Made by a program: the position numbers and the translations under genes. The notes beneath the pieces were generated by a model, which did not search any database, was not told the origin of the DNA, and saw only the letters and a list, made by a program, of their open reading frames with translations. A stretch of 64,000 nt of DNA from Rhodopila globiformis (GTDB lineage Bacteria > Pseudomonadota > Alphaproteobacteria > Acetobacterales > Acetobacteraceae), in NCBI RefSeq assembly GCF_002937115.1, contig NZ_NHRY01000236.1, positions 17,418 to 81,417 of the forward strand, written 5' to 3'. This document shows positions 18,027 to 26,191 of the stretch, piece after piece (position 1 is the first letter of the stretch; every line of letters starts with the position of its first letter).

Positions 18027-18524
18027 ATGAAATATGTTTCCGTAACTTTCGCCGCCGCGTTGCTGAGCCTTGCCGCCGTCCCCGCCATGGCCGCGCTGTC
18101 GTCCGAGGACAGGACCTTCGCCACCAAGGCCGCCGCCGGCGGCCAGGCCGAGGTCGCCTTCGGGCAACTGGCGAAGGACAATGCCTCTTCCCCGGCGGTG
18201 AAGCAGTTCGGCGAGCGGATGGTCACCGACCATACCCAGGCGAACGAGGCCCTGATGGAGGTGGCCAGAAACCAGGACCTGAAACTGCCCGATGGCCTGG
18301 ATGCGAAGGACCAGGCGCAGGAACGGAAGCTCAGCACGACAAAGGGCAGGGCGTTCGACCGGGCCTATATGCAGGACATGGTGCGGGACCATAAGCAGGA
18401 CGTGGCCGACTTCCGCAAGGAAGCCGAGAACGGCAAGGACCCGCAGCGGAAGGCGTTCGCCGCCAAGTACCTGCCGGTCCTGGAACAGCATCTGCAGATG
18501 GCCGAGTCCATCGTGGCGAAGTAG
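18027..18524 (+). CDS. DUF4142 exported helical protein
   Basis: 165 residues with a Sec signal peptide (KYVSVTFAAALLSLAAVPAMAA). The mature part is a ferritin-like helical bundle typical of DUF4142 (KQFGERMVTDHTQANEAL; FDRAYMQDMVRDHKQDVADF). Such proteins are periplasmic, often stress-linked, with no known reaction. AGGA at 18015-18018 is a modest ribosome site before the ATG. It is convergent with aqpZ, with 32 bp between stops. Confidence 0.85.
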   Translation: MKYVSVTFAAALLSLAAVPAMAALSSEDRTFATKAAAGGQAEVAFGQLAKDNASSPAVKQFGERMVTDHTQANEALMEVARNQDLKLPDGLDAKDQAQERKLSTTKGRAFDRAYMQDMVRDHKQDVADFRKEAENGKDPQRKAFAAKYLPVLEQHLQMAESIVAK

Positions 18525-18556
18525 CAACGGCGCCTGACGGGCCCGGCCGATGTCCG

Positions 18557-19297
18557 TCAGGCGACCCGCCGTTCCTCCACCACGACGGTGTCGATGATCC
18601 CCTCCGGCTCATACATCCAGCGCGTCAGCGCCCCGGCAACCATCGCCCCCAGGATTGGCGCGAGCCAGAACAGCCAGAGCTGGCCGATATATTGCGGGCC
18701 GGCGAACAGCGCCGGCCCGGTGCTGCGGGCCGGATTGACGGAGGTGTTGGTCACTGGAATCGCAACGAGGTGGATCAGGGTCAGCGCCAGGCCGATGGGA
18801 ATGCCGGCGAAGCCCGAGGCAGCGCCCTTGGACGTGGTGCCGATGATGACGAACAGGAAGAAGAACGTCGCCACCACCTCGGTTATCAGGCAGGACGTCA
18901 GCCCGTACTTGCCGGGACTCAGATCGCCATAGCCGTTGGCGGCGAAATTGCCCGGCACCCAGCCGGGCTTGCCCGAGGCAATCACCCAGAGCACCGCGGC
19001 CGCGGCGACCGCGGCGATCACCTGGGCGATGATGTAGGGAACGACATGCTTGTTGGCGCACCGGCCGGCCGCCCACAGGCCGAGCGTCACCGCCGGGTTG
19101 AAATGGCCGCCGGAGATCGGTCCGACGGCATAGGCCATGGTCAGGACGGTCAATCCGAACGCCAGCGCAACGCCCAGGAAGCCGATGCCCAGGCCAGGAT
19201 ACGCCGCAGACAGCACCGCCGCGCCGCAGCCGCCGAAGACCAGCCAGAATGTACCGAAAAATTCAGCGCTCACCCGTCTCGACAGGTCGTCTCGCAT
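18557..19297 (-). CDS. aqpZ: Aquaporin Z
   Basis: 246 residues, six membrane helices and two half-helices with both NPA boxes: [10 protein letters not shown] and [10 protein letters not shown]. The selectivity-filter neighbourhood [19 protein letters not shown] is nearly that of E. coli AqpZ, so it should be a water-selective channel rather than a glycerol facilitator. The ATG at 19297 follows a GGAGG site; an upstream TTG at 19309 is less likely. The upstream gap (19298-19577) is A+T-richer and probably holds its promoter. Confidence 0.92.
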   Translation of the reverse strand: MRDDLSRRVSAEFFGTFWLVFGGCGAAVLSAAYPGLGIGFLGVALAFGLTVLTMAYAVGPISGGHFNPAVTLGLWAAGRCANKHVVPYIIAQVIAAVAAAAVLWVIASGKPGWVPGNFAANGYGDLSPGKYGLTSCLITEVVATFFFLFVIIGTTSKGAASGFAGIPIGLALTLIHLVAIPVTNTSVNPARSTGPALFAGPQYIGQLWLFWLAPILGAMVAGALTRWMYEPEGIIDTVVVEERRVA

Positions 19298-19466
19298 GCC
19301 ACCCTCCAACTCATTGCGATATCGTTTTTTAGCTGGTCCTCATTATTATTGCCGGACGTGTCGTCGCAAGGCGACAAGCGTTACGAGCAATTGATGGTTT
19401 TCCGTTCATGCGAAAGATAACTTCTATTTGAACGCACGCCGCCCGGCGCAGCGTGTTCCAGTCGCC

Positions 19467-19503
19467 GCCGGCGTGCTTCCGCGCCGGCGTGCTTCCGCGC
19501 CGG
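19467..19503. repeat. 16-bp tandem repeat, 2.3 copies
   Basis: GCCGGCGTGCTTCCGC is repeated at 19467-19482 and 19483-19498, followed by a partial copy GCCGG. It lies in the gap between aqpZ and the acyl-CoA synthetase gene. Too short for a CRISPR or a satellite of known function; probably replication slippage. Confidence 0.7.
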
Positions 19504-19577
19504 ATGGGAACGCGCCGGTTCATGTTGCCCGCGCATTGGTCAGTCCGGAATCGCTCCGCGATCCGGTGAGGACCGCG

Positions 19578-21692
19578 CTACGACGGCTTCATCGTCAGCA
19601 ACGCATCCGCCACCGTCAGGCCGGAGCCGTCGGCATGGACGATGACCGGGTTCAGTTCGAACGCCTCCACCTGCCCGCGCAACGCCAGGGCGGCACGGGA
19701 CAATGCCGCGACCAAGGCAGCAACCGGCGCCGGATCGACCGGCCTGGCGCCGCGGAAGCCGGTCAGCAGGCGGGCGGATTTCAGCGACAGTATCAGGCGC
19801 GTGGCCTCGGCGACATCGAGCGGCGCCGGCGCATGCACCACGTCGCCGAACAATTCGACCGTCGTGCCGCCGAATCCCAGCATCATGATCGGCCCGAACG
19901 TGGGATCATTGACCATGCCGATGACCAGCTCATGCCCTTTCGGCGCCATGCGCTGCACCAGCACGCCGTCGATCGTTGCGTGCGGCGCGTGCCGGCGCAC
20001 GTCCGCCAGCATGGCCCGGTAGGCCGCAGTGACCGCGTCACCATCGGCAAGGTTCAGGCGCACGCCACCGGCCTCGGTCTTGTGCGGCAGGTCCGGCGAC
20101 TGGATTTTCAGCACGACCGGGAAACCAAGCCGTTGCGCTGCCGCCACGGCATCGTCCTCGGCGTGGACCAGCCGTTCCTGCGCGGGCGGCAGCCAGGCGG
20201 ACAACGCCTGCCTGGCCAGATATTCCGGCACCACGCGCGGCAGGCCGGGCTGCAGCCGGTCGGGCAGCGGCTCGAACGGCTCCGGCAACGGCCGCCGCAG
20301 GGCGTCGGCATAGTCGGCAAGCCGCCCCAGCGCCACGCCGACATTGCGCAGGTTGCTGTGCACGAACAGGCCGCAACCGGCGGCGGAGGCGCGTCCGAAC
20401 GCCGAGGGCAGCGTGTAGCTCCACACCGTCATCGGCTTGCCGCACGTTTCCGCCACGGCACGGACCCGCTCGGCCTCCAGCGACGCGCGGGTCTCGCTGG
20501 CGAGCGACGTCACCAGCACGAGCATGTCGATCTCGTCCGAGCGGGCGAGATGTTCGATCACCGTCATCATCGCCGGCCCGGTGTTCGATCCCTGCGCGGT
20601 GACGTCGACCGGGTTGCCGGCGGCGCCGTAGGACGGCATCAGCGGCCGCAGCGCCGCCTGGGATGCCGCCGACAGGGCCGGCACCGCCAGGCCGTGCGCC
20701 GACAGCGTGTCCGCCATCCAGGCGCCGCCGCCGCCCGAGACGGTGATGATGCCGGCCCGCCGCCCTTTCGGCGGCGGACAGGTCAGCACGGTGCCGGCGA
20801 TGGCCACGGCTTCGTCCATGTCGTCGGCCTCGAGCACGCCGTAGCGCCGGAACACGGCGTGATAGGCGGTGTGGGAACCGGACAAGGAAGCGGTGTGCGA
20901 CGCCGTCGCCCTTGTTCCGGCATCGGATCGTCCGACCTTGATCGCGATCACGGGCTTGCCGAGGCGGCGGGCCTTTTCCAGCGCGGCGACGAAGGCGGGG
21001 CCGTTGCGTACCGCCTCGCAGAACAGCATGACGGCATGGGTGTGCGGGTCCTCGACCATGTAGTCGAGGAAGTCGGCCATGGTCAGGTCGACCTCGTTGC
21101 CGGTGGAGATCACGTAGCTGAAGCCGATGTCCGCCGCCTGGCCGCGGTTGAACAGCGCGAAGCCGATGCCGCCGGACTGCGCGATGACGCCGACGCGCTT
21201 CGGCGAGACCAGCGTGCGGGCGGCGTCCTCTTTCGTTTCCACCGTCGGGCTGAAGGTGGTGGCGACGCGGCCGAGGGCGTTGTAGTAGCCCTCGCAGTTC
21301 GGGCCGCAGACGCGGATGCCGGTGCGTTGCGCGACGGCCTGGAGTTCCGCCTGCATGGCGCTGGCGGCGCCGCCTTCCTCGGCGAAGCCGGAACTGATGA
21401 TCAGGGAGTTTTTCACGCCGGCGCGGGCGCATTCCTCCACCGCCGCCGCCACGCCGGCCGCGGGGATCGCCACCAGGGCCAGATCCACGTCCGAAACGGC
21501 GCCGATGGACGGATAGCAAGGCAGGCCGTCGATTTCCCGGTAGCTCGGGTTGATCGGCAGGACGCGGCCGGGGAAACCGTTCTCCCGCAACTGGTGCAGA
21601 AGCCGGCCGCGGATGCGGTGCAGGTCAGGGGATGCGCCGAGAACCGCGATGGAGTCCGGCCAGAAGAAACTATGCAGCGCGTGCCCGGTCAT
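19578..21692 (-). CDS. ADP-forming acetate/acyl-CoA ligase family protein
   Basis: 704 residues with the fused layout of ADP-forming acyl-CoA synthetases: CoA-binding domain (IAVLGASPDLHRIRGRLL), succinyl-CoA-ligase-like domain with NCEGYYN and SGGIGFALFNRG, and C-terminal ATP-grasp (VVLKIQSPDLPHKTEAGGV; FGGTTVELFGDVV). It links a carboxylic acid to CoA, or runs in reverse with ATP yield. The ATG overlaps the acyl-CoA dehydrogenase stop by 4 bp, placing it third in a three-gene unit. The acid is unknown; coupling to two dehydrogenases argues for a larger acyl chain than acetate. Confidence 0.85.
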   Translation of the reverse strand: MTGHALHSFFWPDSIAVLGASPDLHRIRGRLLHQLRENGFPGRVLPINPSYREIDGLPCYPSIGAVSDVDLALVAIPAAGVAAAVEECARAGVKNSLIISSGFAEEGGAASAMQAELQAVAQRTGIRVCGPNCEGYYNALGRVATTFSPTVETKEDAARTLVSPKRVGVIAQSGGIGFALFNRGQAADIGFSYVISTGNEVDLTMADFLDYMVEDPHTHAVMLFCEAVRNGPAFVAALEKARRLGKPVIAIKVGRSDAGTRATASHTASLSGSHTAYHAVFRRYGVLEADDMDEAVAIAGTVLTCPPPKGRRAGIITVSGGGGAWMADTLSAHGLAVPALSAASQAALRPLMPSYGAAGNPVDVTAQGSNTGPAMMTVIEHLARSDEIDMLVLVTSLASETRASLEAERVRAVAETCGKPMTVWSYTLPSAFGRASAAGCGLFVHSNLRNVGVALGRLADYADALRRPLPEPFEPLPDRLQPGLPRVVPEYLARQALSAWLPPAQERLVHAEDDAVAAAQRLGFPVVLKIQSPDLPHKTEAGGVRLNLADGDAVTAAYRAMLADVRRHAPHATIDGVLVQRMAPKGHELVIGMVNDPTFGPIMMLGFGGTTVELFGDVVHAPAPLDVAEATRLILSLKSARLLTGFRGARPVDPAPVAALVAALSRAALALRGQVEAFELNPVIVHADGSGLTVADALLTMKPS

Positions 21693-22924
21693 TTGCGCGT
21701 CCCGGTGGGGATGTCCCGGAACGGCATGCCCTTGTCGGCGCGCGGGTCCTGCGGCAGGCCGAGCACGCGTTCGGCGATGATGTTCTTCATGATCTCGTCG
21801 GTGCCGCCGGCCAGGCGCAGCGCCGGCGAGTAGAGCAGCGCTTCCTCGAAAATTCCGGCCACCGGCATCGTTTCGCCCATGGCCGGCCCGGCCATGCCGA
21901 TCATGTCGAGGCCGTAAGAGAGGATGTCCTGTAGTTTGTTGGCGGCAACGACCTTGACGATGGAGGATTCCGGCCCGGGCGTCTGGCCGCGCGACAACGC
22001 GGTGATGCCCCGGAACTTGGTGTATTTCAGCCCCTGTGAGCGGACGTAGAATTCCGCCAGCTTTTCCTGCACGGCGGAATCGTCGATCGCCGGGCCGTTC
22101 TCCAGCTCGATCGTTTGCGCCAAGCGGAACAGTTCGGCGACGTCCGGGCCGGGCGCGTCGCGCATGCCGTGCCGTTCGTTCATCAGCGTGGTCAGCGCCA
22201 CCTTCCAGCCGGCGCCGACGGGACCGACGCGGCGGCTGTCGGGGATGCGGACATCGTTGAAGAACACCTCGTTGAAATGCGACGATCCGGAAATCTGCCG
22301 GATCGGCCTTATTTCGATGCCGGGCGTTTTCATGTCGAGGATGAAGAAGGTCAGCCCTTCATGCTTCGGCACGTCCGGATTGCTGCGCGCCACCAGGATG
22401 CCGAAATCGCTGTAGTGGGCGCCGGAGTTCCAGATCTTCTGGCCGTTGACGACCCACTCGTCACCCTGCTTCTCGGCCCGGGTGCGCAATGCCGCCAGGT
22501 CCGACCCGCCGCCGGGCTCGCTGAACAGCTGGCACCAGACTTCCTCGGCGCGCATCGCCGGCTTGACGAACCGCTCGCGCTGTTCCGGCGTGCCCCAGGT
22601 GCAGATCGTCGGCTGCGCGAGGTTGATGCCGATGCCGAACAGGCCGGTCAGCACGTCGTATTTCGCTTCCTCCTGGTTGTAGATCACGTGCTGGATGGGC
22701 GTGCCGCCGCCACCGCCCCATTCCACCGGCCAGTGGATGCCGACGAAACCGGCCTCGTACTTGCGGCGCTGGAAATCTTTCGCCCGCTCCATCGCGCCGG
22801 GCGCGTCCTGGCCGCGGCGGTAGCCTTCCACCGCGCCGGGCTTGCGGCGTTCGGCGTTGGCGTCGAGGAAGGCGCGGCACTTCGCGCGGAACGCGGCTTC
22901 TTCCGGTGTGTCTTCGAAGTCCAT
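21689..22924 (-). CDS. Acyl-CoA dehydrogenase
   Basis: 411 residues of the acyl-CoA dehydrogenase superfamily, FAD-dependent. Visible are WPVEWGGGGGTPIQ in the N-terminal domain, CQLFSEPGGGSDLAALRTRAE at the FAD/substrate loop, VNGQKIWNSGAHYSDFG and the C-terminal helical domain (RLAGGTDEIMKNIIAERVLGLP). The family resemblance is to larger-substrate members such as the FadE groups. It is second in a unit: 13 bp after the other dehydrogenase and overlapping the acyl-CoA synthetase start. Confidence 0.9.
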   Translation of the reverse strand: MDFEDTPEEAAFRAKCRAFLDANAERRKPGAVEGYRRGQDAPGAMERAKDFQRRKYEAGFVGIHWPVEWGGGGGTPIQHVIYNQEEAKYDVLTGLFGIGINLAQPTICTWGTPEQRERFVKPAMRAEEVWCQLFSEPGGGSDLAALRTRAEKQGDEWVVNGQKIWNSGAHYSDFGILVARSNPDVPKHEGLTFFILDMKTPGIEIRPIRQISGSSHFNEVFFNDVRIPDSRRVGPVGAGWKVALTTLMNERHGMRDAPGPDVAELFRLAQTIELENGPAIDDSAVQEKLAEFYVRSQGLKYTKFRGITALSRGQTPGPESSIVKVVAANKLQDILSYGLDMIGMAGPAMGETMPVAGIFEEALLYSPALRLAGGTDEIMKNIIAERVLGLPQDPRADKGMPFRDIPTGTRK

Positions 22925-22937
22925 CGGGTGGCCTCCT

Positions 22938-24059
22938 TTATGCCGCGATCAGGTCGTTGCGGGCGCGCAGTTCATCGATCAGGCGATGCTTCCACTCGCG
23001 CGTGCCGCCGAGCGCCAGGCTCAGCAGCCGGGCGCGGCGGTAATACAGGTGGCAGTCCATCTGCCAGGTGAAGCCCATGCCGCCGTGGGTCTGGATGTTT
23101 TCCTTGGTGACGAACCATCCCGCCTCGGACGCGGCGATGCGGGCGACGGAGGCCGCGACCGGCAGTTCCGCGGCGCCGGTGTGCACCGCCCAGGCGCCGT
23201 AATAGGCGTTGGAGCGTGCCAGCTCGACCTGAATGTACATATCCGCCAGCTTGTGCTTGATGCCCTGGAACGAGCCGATCGGCCGACCGAAAGCGTAACG
23301 TTCCTTGGCGTAGGCGACGGCCATGTCCAGCGCGGCCTGGGCGCCGCCGACCTGCTCGAATGCCATCGGGACGGCGGCGTAGTCGAGAAGGCGATGGATC
23401 GTTCCGGGTCCAGTACTGCCCGGCAGCGGTTCGGCGCGCGCGGCGGTGAGGTCCAGGCGGGCGTGCGAGCGGGTGGGATCGATGGTGGCGACGGTCTCGC
23501 GGCTGACGCCGGGGGCGTTCAGGTCGACGATGTGCAGCCAGGCATGGCGGCCGCCGCCGTTGACCGCGACCACGGCGAAGTCGGCGATATCGCCGTCCGG
23601 CACCGCCAGTTTCGTTCCGGTCACGTGACCCGAGGCGATGGAATGCAGCAGCTTCGCCGGGTCCGCCGGGCCGGGCTGCTCGGCCATCGCGAAGGTGCCG
23701 ATGACCTCGCCGGACGCGAGCTTCGGCAGCCAGTGCTGCTTCTGATGCTCCGAGCCGAACAGCATGATCGCCTCGGTCGCCAGATAGACCGAGGACGAGA
23801 ACGGCACCGGCGCCACCGCGCGGCCGAGTTCCTCGGCCAGCACGCAGACGCCCAGGCGGCCGAGGCCGACGCCGCCGTACTCCTCGGGAATTGCCGCCCC
23901 GGTCCAACCCATCTCCGCGATCGCCCGCCAAAGGTCGGCCGCGTAGGGCTCGGACGTCTCCAGGATGCGGCGCGGCACCGAGGGCGGGCAGCGATCCGCC
24001 AGGAACCGCCGCGCCTGGTCGCGGAGCTGGATCAGCTCCTCGGGGAAATCGAAGTTCAT
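22938..24059 (-). CDS. Acyl-CoA dehydrogenase
   Basis: 373 residues, paired with the preceding-entry dehydrogenase. N-terminal IPEEYGGVGLGRLGVCVLAEELG and C-terminal YAKERYAFGRPIGSFQGIKHKLADMYIQ are standard. The C-terminal QTHGGMGFTWQMDCHLYYRRA fits the FadE28/29-like partners that work as heteromers. The FAD-loop motif is shorter than usual (FAMAEQPGPADPA). Adjacent unlike acyl-CoA dehydrogenases often form alpha2beta2 enzymes, so a heteromer is plausible. I chose the ATG at 24059 (MNFDFPEE) over an upstream one at 24119. Confidence 0.9.
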   Translation of the reverse strand: MNFDFPEELIQLRDQARRFLADRCPPSVPRRILETSEPYAADLWRAIAEMGWTGAAIPEEYGGVGLGRLGVCVLAEELGRAVAPVPFSSSVYLATEAIMLFGSEHQKQHWLPKLASGEVIGTFAMAEQPGPADPAKLLHSIASGHVTGTKLAVPDGDIADFAVVAVNGGGRHAWLHIVDLNAPGVSRETVATIDPTRSHARLDLTAARAEPLPGSTGPGTIHRLLDYAAVPMAFEQVGGAQAALDMAVAYAKERYAFGRPIGSFQGIKHKLADMYIQVELARSNAYYGAWAVHTGAAELPVAASVARIAASEAGWFVTKENIQTHGGMGFTWQMDCHLYYRRARLLSLALGGTREWKHRLIDELRARNDLIAA

Positions 24060-24163
24060 GATGGCTTGGCCTTCTTCCGTCCCTGGTGGGATTGTTATCC
24101 GGGGATCAGGGGGGAACAAGCCTTGGGGCCGGAACGGTCAGGCCCTTGACGCCATGACTGGCG

Positions 24164-24496
24164 TTACTCGTAATGCTGGCGGCACATGGCAATTTCAATC
24201 CGCTGGTCAGCACCTGTCTTGCCCACAATACGATACGCCAGGCGATGTTCACCGCTGATGCGGCGCGACCACCAGTCCGACAGGTCGCCTTTTCAACGGC
24301 TCGGGCTTGCCCGGGCCTTTGGACATGGCGCGGCGAGCGTCCTCGATCAGGAGATTGATCCTGCCCGGCATGGCCTGACCGATCTGGGCCAGCGCTGGAA
24401 CTCCTCCTCCGACAGGATGACGACGTTGCCCTTGCCGTTCTGGCGCGTAACGACGATCGGCACGCGGCTGACGCATTGCCCGGCTTCGCTATCCAT
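24164..24496 (-). pseudogene. Decayed YefM-YoeB toxin-antitoxin locus
   Basis: From the ATG at 24496 the frame reads CVSRVPIVVTRQNGKGNVVILSEEEF, which is the core of a YefM/Phd antitoxin, then shifts and stops at 24347. In the next frame GRINLLIEDARR and KGPGKPEPLK follow, and after another shift LSDWWSRRISGEHRLAYRIVG and CRQHYE end at TAA (24164-24166). These are the YoeB RNase toxin signature segments (RINLLI, GKPEPLK, WSRRI-EHRLVYR, CRxHY). A deletion fused the antitoxin middle to the toxin start and at least one frameshift breaks the toxin, so neither product can be made. It lies directly after the GxxExxY gene, overlapping by 8 bp. Confidence 0.75.
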
Positions 24497-24869
24497 TGAT
24501 CAAACGTTTGATCTCAAGGCGCGCGCGGCCGAAGTTGAGCAGCAGGCAAAGCCAGAGCCGGGTTGCCTTCAGATAGTTCATGCACTGGGCCATGTGGACC
24601 GCATCCAGCGCCTGGACGGCGTTCAGCTCGACAAGCACCGTATCTTCCACCAACAAATCGGCTGTATACGCGCCGATAACCACATCATCATAATAGACTG
24701 CCACATTGTATTGCTGCTGGACCATCAGTCCCGCCTTGCGCAATTCGTAGGCCAGGGCGTTCTCATAGACCTTTTCCAGAAATCCCGAGCCAAGCTTATT
24801 CGAAACCAGAAGCGCGCACCCGATGATCCTGTTGGAAAGATCATTCGCAACATCCTTATTTGTGTTCAT
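24489..24869 (-). CDS. GxxExxY protein
   Basis: 126 residues. The name motif is visible in GSGFLEKVYENALAYEL, with a PD-(D/E)XK-like beta core following (VLVELNAVQALDAVHMAQCMNYL). GxxExxY proteins are common, mobile-looking small proteins of unproven role, related in fold to nucleases. The ATG at 24869 lies inside one arm of an inverted repeat, so codons 1-5 (MNTNK) are repeat-encoded. Base composition is clearly A+T-richer than the neighbours, indicating transfer. Confidence 0.85.
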   Translation of the reverse strand: MNTNKDVANDLSNRIIGCALLVSNKLGSGFLEKVYENALAYELRKAGLMVQQQYNVAVYYDDVVIGAYTADLLVEDTVLVELNAVQALDAVHMAQCMNYLKATRLWLCLLLNFGRARLEIKRLING

Positions 24870-24958
24870 TTGTGGTTGATATCCTTGGCTGGATTCGGCA
24901 CAGCGGCGGAACTGAACAAGATAATCAACCACAAATGAACACAAATGAACACAAATAA
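24857..24958. repeat. Inverted repeat leader of the GxxExxY gene
   Basis: The left arm (24857-24881) reads TTATTTGTGTTCATTTGTGG on the plus strand. Its complement recurs at 24924-24950 and then extends as a further AATGAACACAAAT unit to 24958. The arms are about 42 bp apart. The left arm contains the start codon of the GxxExxY gene, so its mRNA could fold over the start. Related ACAGATGAACACAGAT arms appear at 52095-52244 without such a gene. Confidence 0.75.
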
Positions 24959-24959
24959 G

Positions 24960-25580
24960 TTATGAACGTGTTTCGCTGCCTGTGCCCACAGCGGCAGGCT
25001 GAGCCTCCGGCACCGTCACGCCGATCATGTCGCCCACCCGGACGATTGCGGCCAGTTGTTCCTCATCCCAGCCCTCGGTTCCGTCCGGACGCCGCGGCAG
25101 CACCATCCAGCGGTAATCCGCGGTCGAGTCCACCACCCGCAGCTTGACTGTATCCGGAATGACCGTCTTCCACTCCGACGCCAGCAGTTCCCGCGGATCG
25201 CGGATGGCGCGGGCGCGGTAGGCGGCGGACTTGTACCAGAACGGCGGATACCCCAGCACCGCCCGCGGATAGCAACTGCACAGCGTGCAGACCACAAGGT
25301 GATGCACCTCAAGCCCATTCTCCAGCACGCCCAGCGGCGGTAGGCCACGCATGCGGATGCCCAGTGCTTCCGCTGCGCGCGTGCCGTCCTCCAGCAGCAG
25401 GCCGCGGTAATCCGGGTCGACCCACGCCTTGGCGACCATGCGTGCGCCCTGGCCCGGACTGGCGGCATCGGTGCTGGCGATCTGGGCGTGCACCTCCGGC
25501 GAAGTAACAATCCCCTTGCGCTCCAGCAACGCCCGCACCGCCGCCAGCAGCTGATCGCTGTCCGCTTCCAGGATGGTCAT
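24960..25580 (-). CDS. Cobalt-type nitrile hydratase alpha / thiocyanate hydrolase gamma-like subunit
   Basis: 206 residues. The metal claw is CTLCSC at residues 98-103; a Thr in the second position marks cobalt-type centres (iron-type have Ser). Other family positions are KAWVDPDYRGLLLEDGT and LGYPPFWYKSAAYRARAIRDPRELL. Such enzymes hydrate nitriles to amides, or hydrolyse thiocyanate when built from three subunits. The ATG overlaps the stop of the upstream SH3-like subunit gene. Substrate is undecided; gene order matches thiocyanate hydrolase (beta, alpha, gamma). Confidence 0.85.
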   Translation of the reverse strand: MTILEADSDQLLAAVRALLERKGIVTSPEVHAQIASTDAASPGQGARMVAKAWVDPDYRGLLLEDGTRAAEALGIRMRGLPPLGVLENGLEVHHLVVCTLCSCYPRAVLGYPPFWYKSAAYRARAIRDPRELLASEWKTVIPDTVKLRVVDSTADYRWMVLPRRPDGTEGWDEEQLAAIVRVGDMIGVTVPEAQPAAVGTGSETRS

Positions 25581-25855
25581 GGCCGCTCCAGCCAATGTTC
25601 GAAGATCTCGATCAGCAGTTCGTCGTCCGGCTTCGCCTCCGGCCAGACCGCGCCCTTGCGGAAGCGTACGTGATACAGCGGCCGCGTTTCCGCCGGACGA
25701 GCGAACGCCAGGTCCTCGGGGTTGGGGAAATCGCCCAGGTGCCGCACGATCTCGCCGGTTACGCCGCGCACGTAATGCGGCGTGCGGATGTGCACCGGCC
25801 CGGTCGCCTCCGGCCACGCATCCTTCACCCGCACCGTCTCACCCGGAGCGAACAT
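25577..25855 (-). CDS. Nitrile hydratase beta C-terminal-like (SH3) subunit
   Basis: 92 residues corresponding only to the C-terminal SH3-like half of nitrile hydratase beta: FAPGETVRVKDAWP at the start, RTPHYVRGVTGEIVRHLG in the middle, and YHVRF at the end of the barrel. In thiocyanate hydrolase this half is the separate alpha subunit. It overlaps both neighbours (stop/start overlaps at 25577-25580 and at 25855), so all three chains are coupled. Shorter than ScnA, closer to toyocamycin-type three-chain hydratases. Confidence 0.85.
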   Translation of the reverse strand: MFAPGETVRVKDAWPEATGPVHIRTPHYVRGVTGEIVRHLGDFPNPEDLAFARPAETRPLYHVRFRKGAVWPEAKPDDELLIEIFEHWLERP

Positions 25856-26163
25856 CAGCCTGCCTCGAGCGCGGCGCGCAGCTCGGCTTCGGTGATCACG
25901 CCTCGCCGCAGCAGGTTGTCGGCGATCGAGCGGATCCAGCGCTGGTAATAGCCCAGCCGGTGATAATCGGCCTCGGGAATTGCCTCGATCCCGCGCCGCA
26001 GTTCATCGACGCTCATCAGGTCCCGCGCCGACAGCAACTGCCGCAGCGCATCGACCTCCCGGTCAAAGTCGGTCAGGCTGTGCGGCTCGGTATCCACCGG
26101 CTCGCACATGAACTTCGACGCTCCGCCCAGGTCGTGGTGAGCCCGTCTGGCTTCCTTGTCCAT
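25855..26163 (-). CDS. Nitrile hydratase beta N-terminal-like subunit
   Basis: 102 residues corresponding to the helical N-terminal half of nitrile hydratase beta: HDLGG near the start, FDREVDALRQLL, and the signature YHRLGYYQRWIRSIADNLLRRGVITEAEL. In ordinary nitrile hydratase this is fused to the SH3-like half encoded by the next gene. The start at 26163 (MDKEARR) or 26181 (MGYRRG) cannot be decided; neither has a good ribosome site. It is the first gene of the three-gene unit and diverges from the amidohydrolase gene only 28 bp away. Confidence 0.8.
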   Translation of the reverse strand: MDKEARRAHHDLGGASKFMCEPVDTEPHSLTDFDREVDALRQLLSARDLMSVDELRRGIEAIPEADYHRLGYYQRWIRSIADNLLRRGVITEAELRAALEAG

Positions 26164-26191
26164 GCCGCGACGATAGCCCATCTTGTGCCAA

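Noticed and set aside
19467..19503. Short direct repeats as a CRISPR array
   Set aside because: Only 2.3 units with no spacers, and no cas genes in the window; the other tandem repeats are also spacer-free.
24960..26163. Naming the genes scnA, scnB and scnC
   Set aside because: Gene order fits, but subunit lengths are shorter and a nitrile substrate is equally possible from sequence alone.
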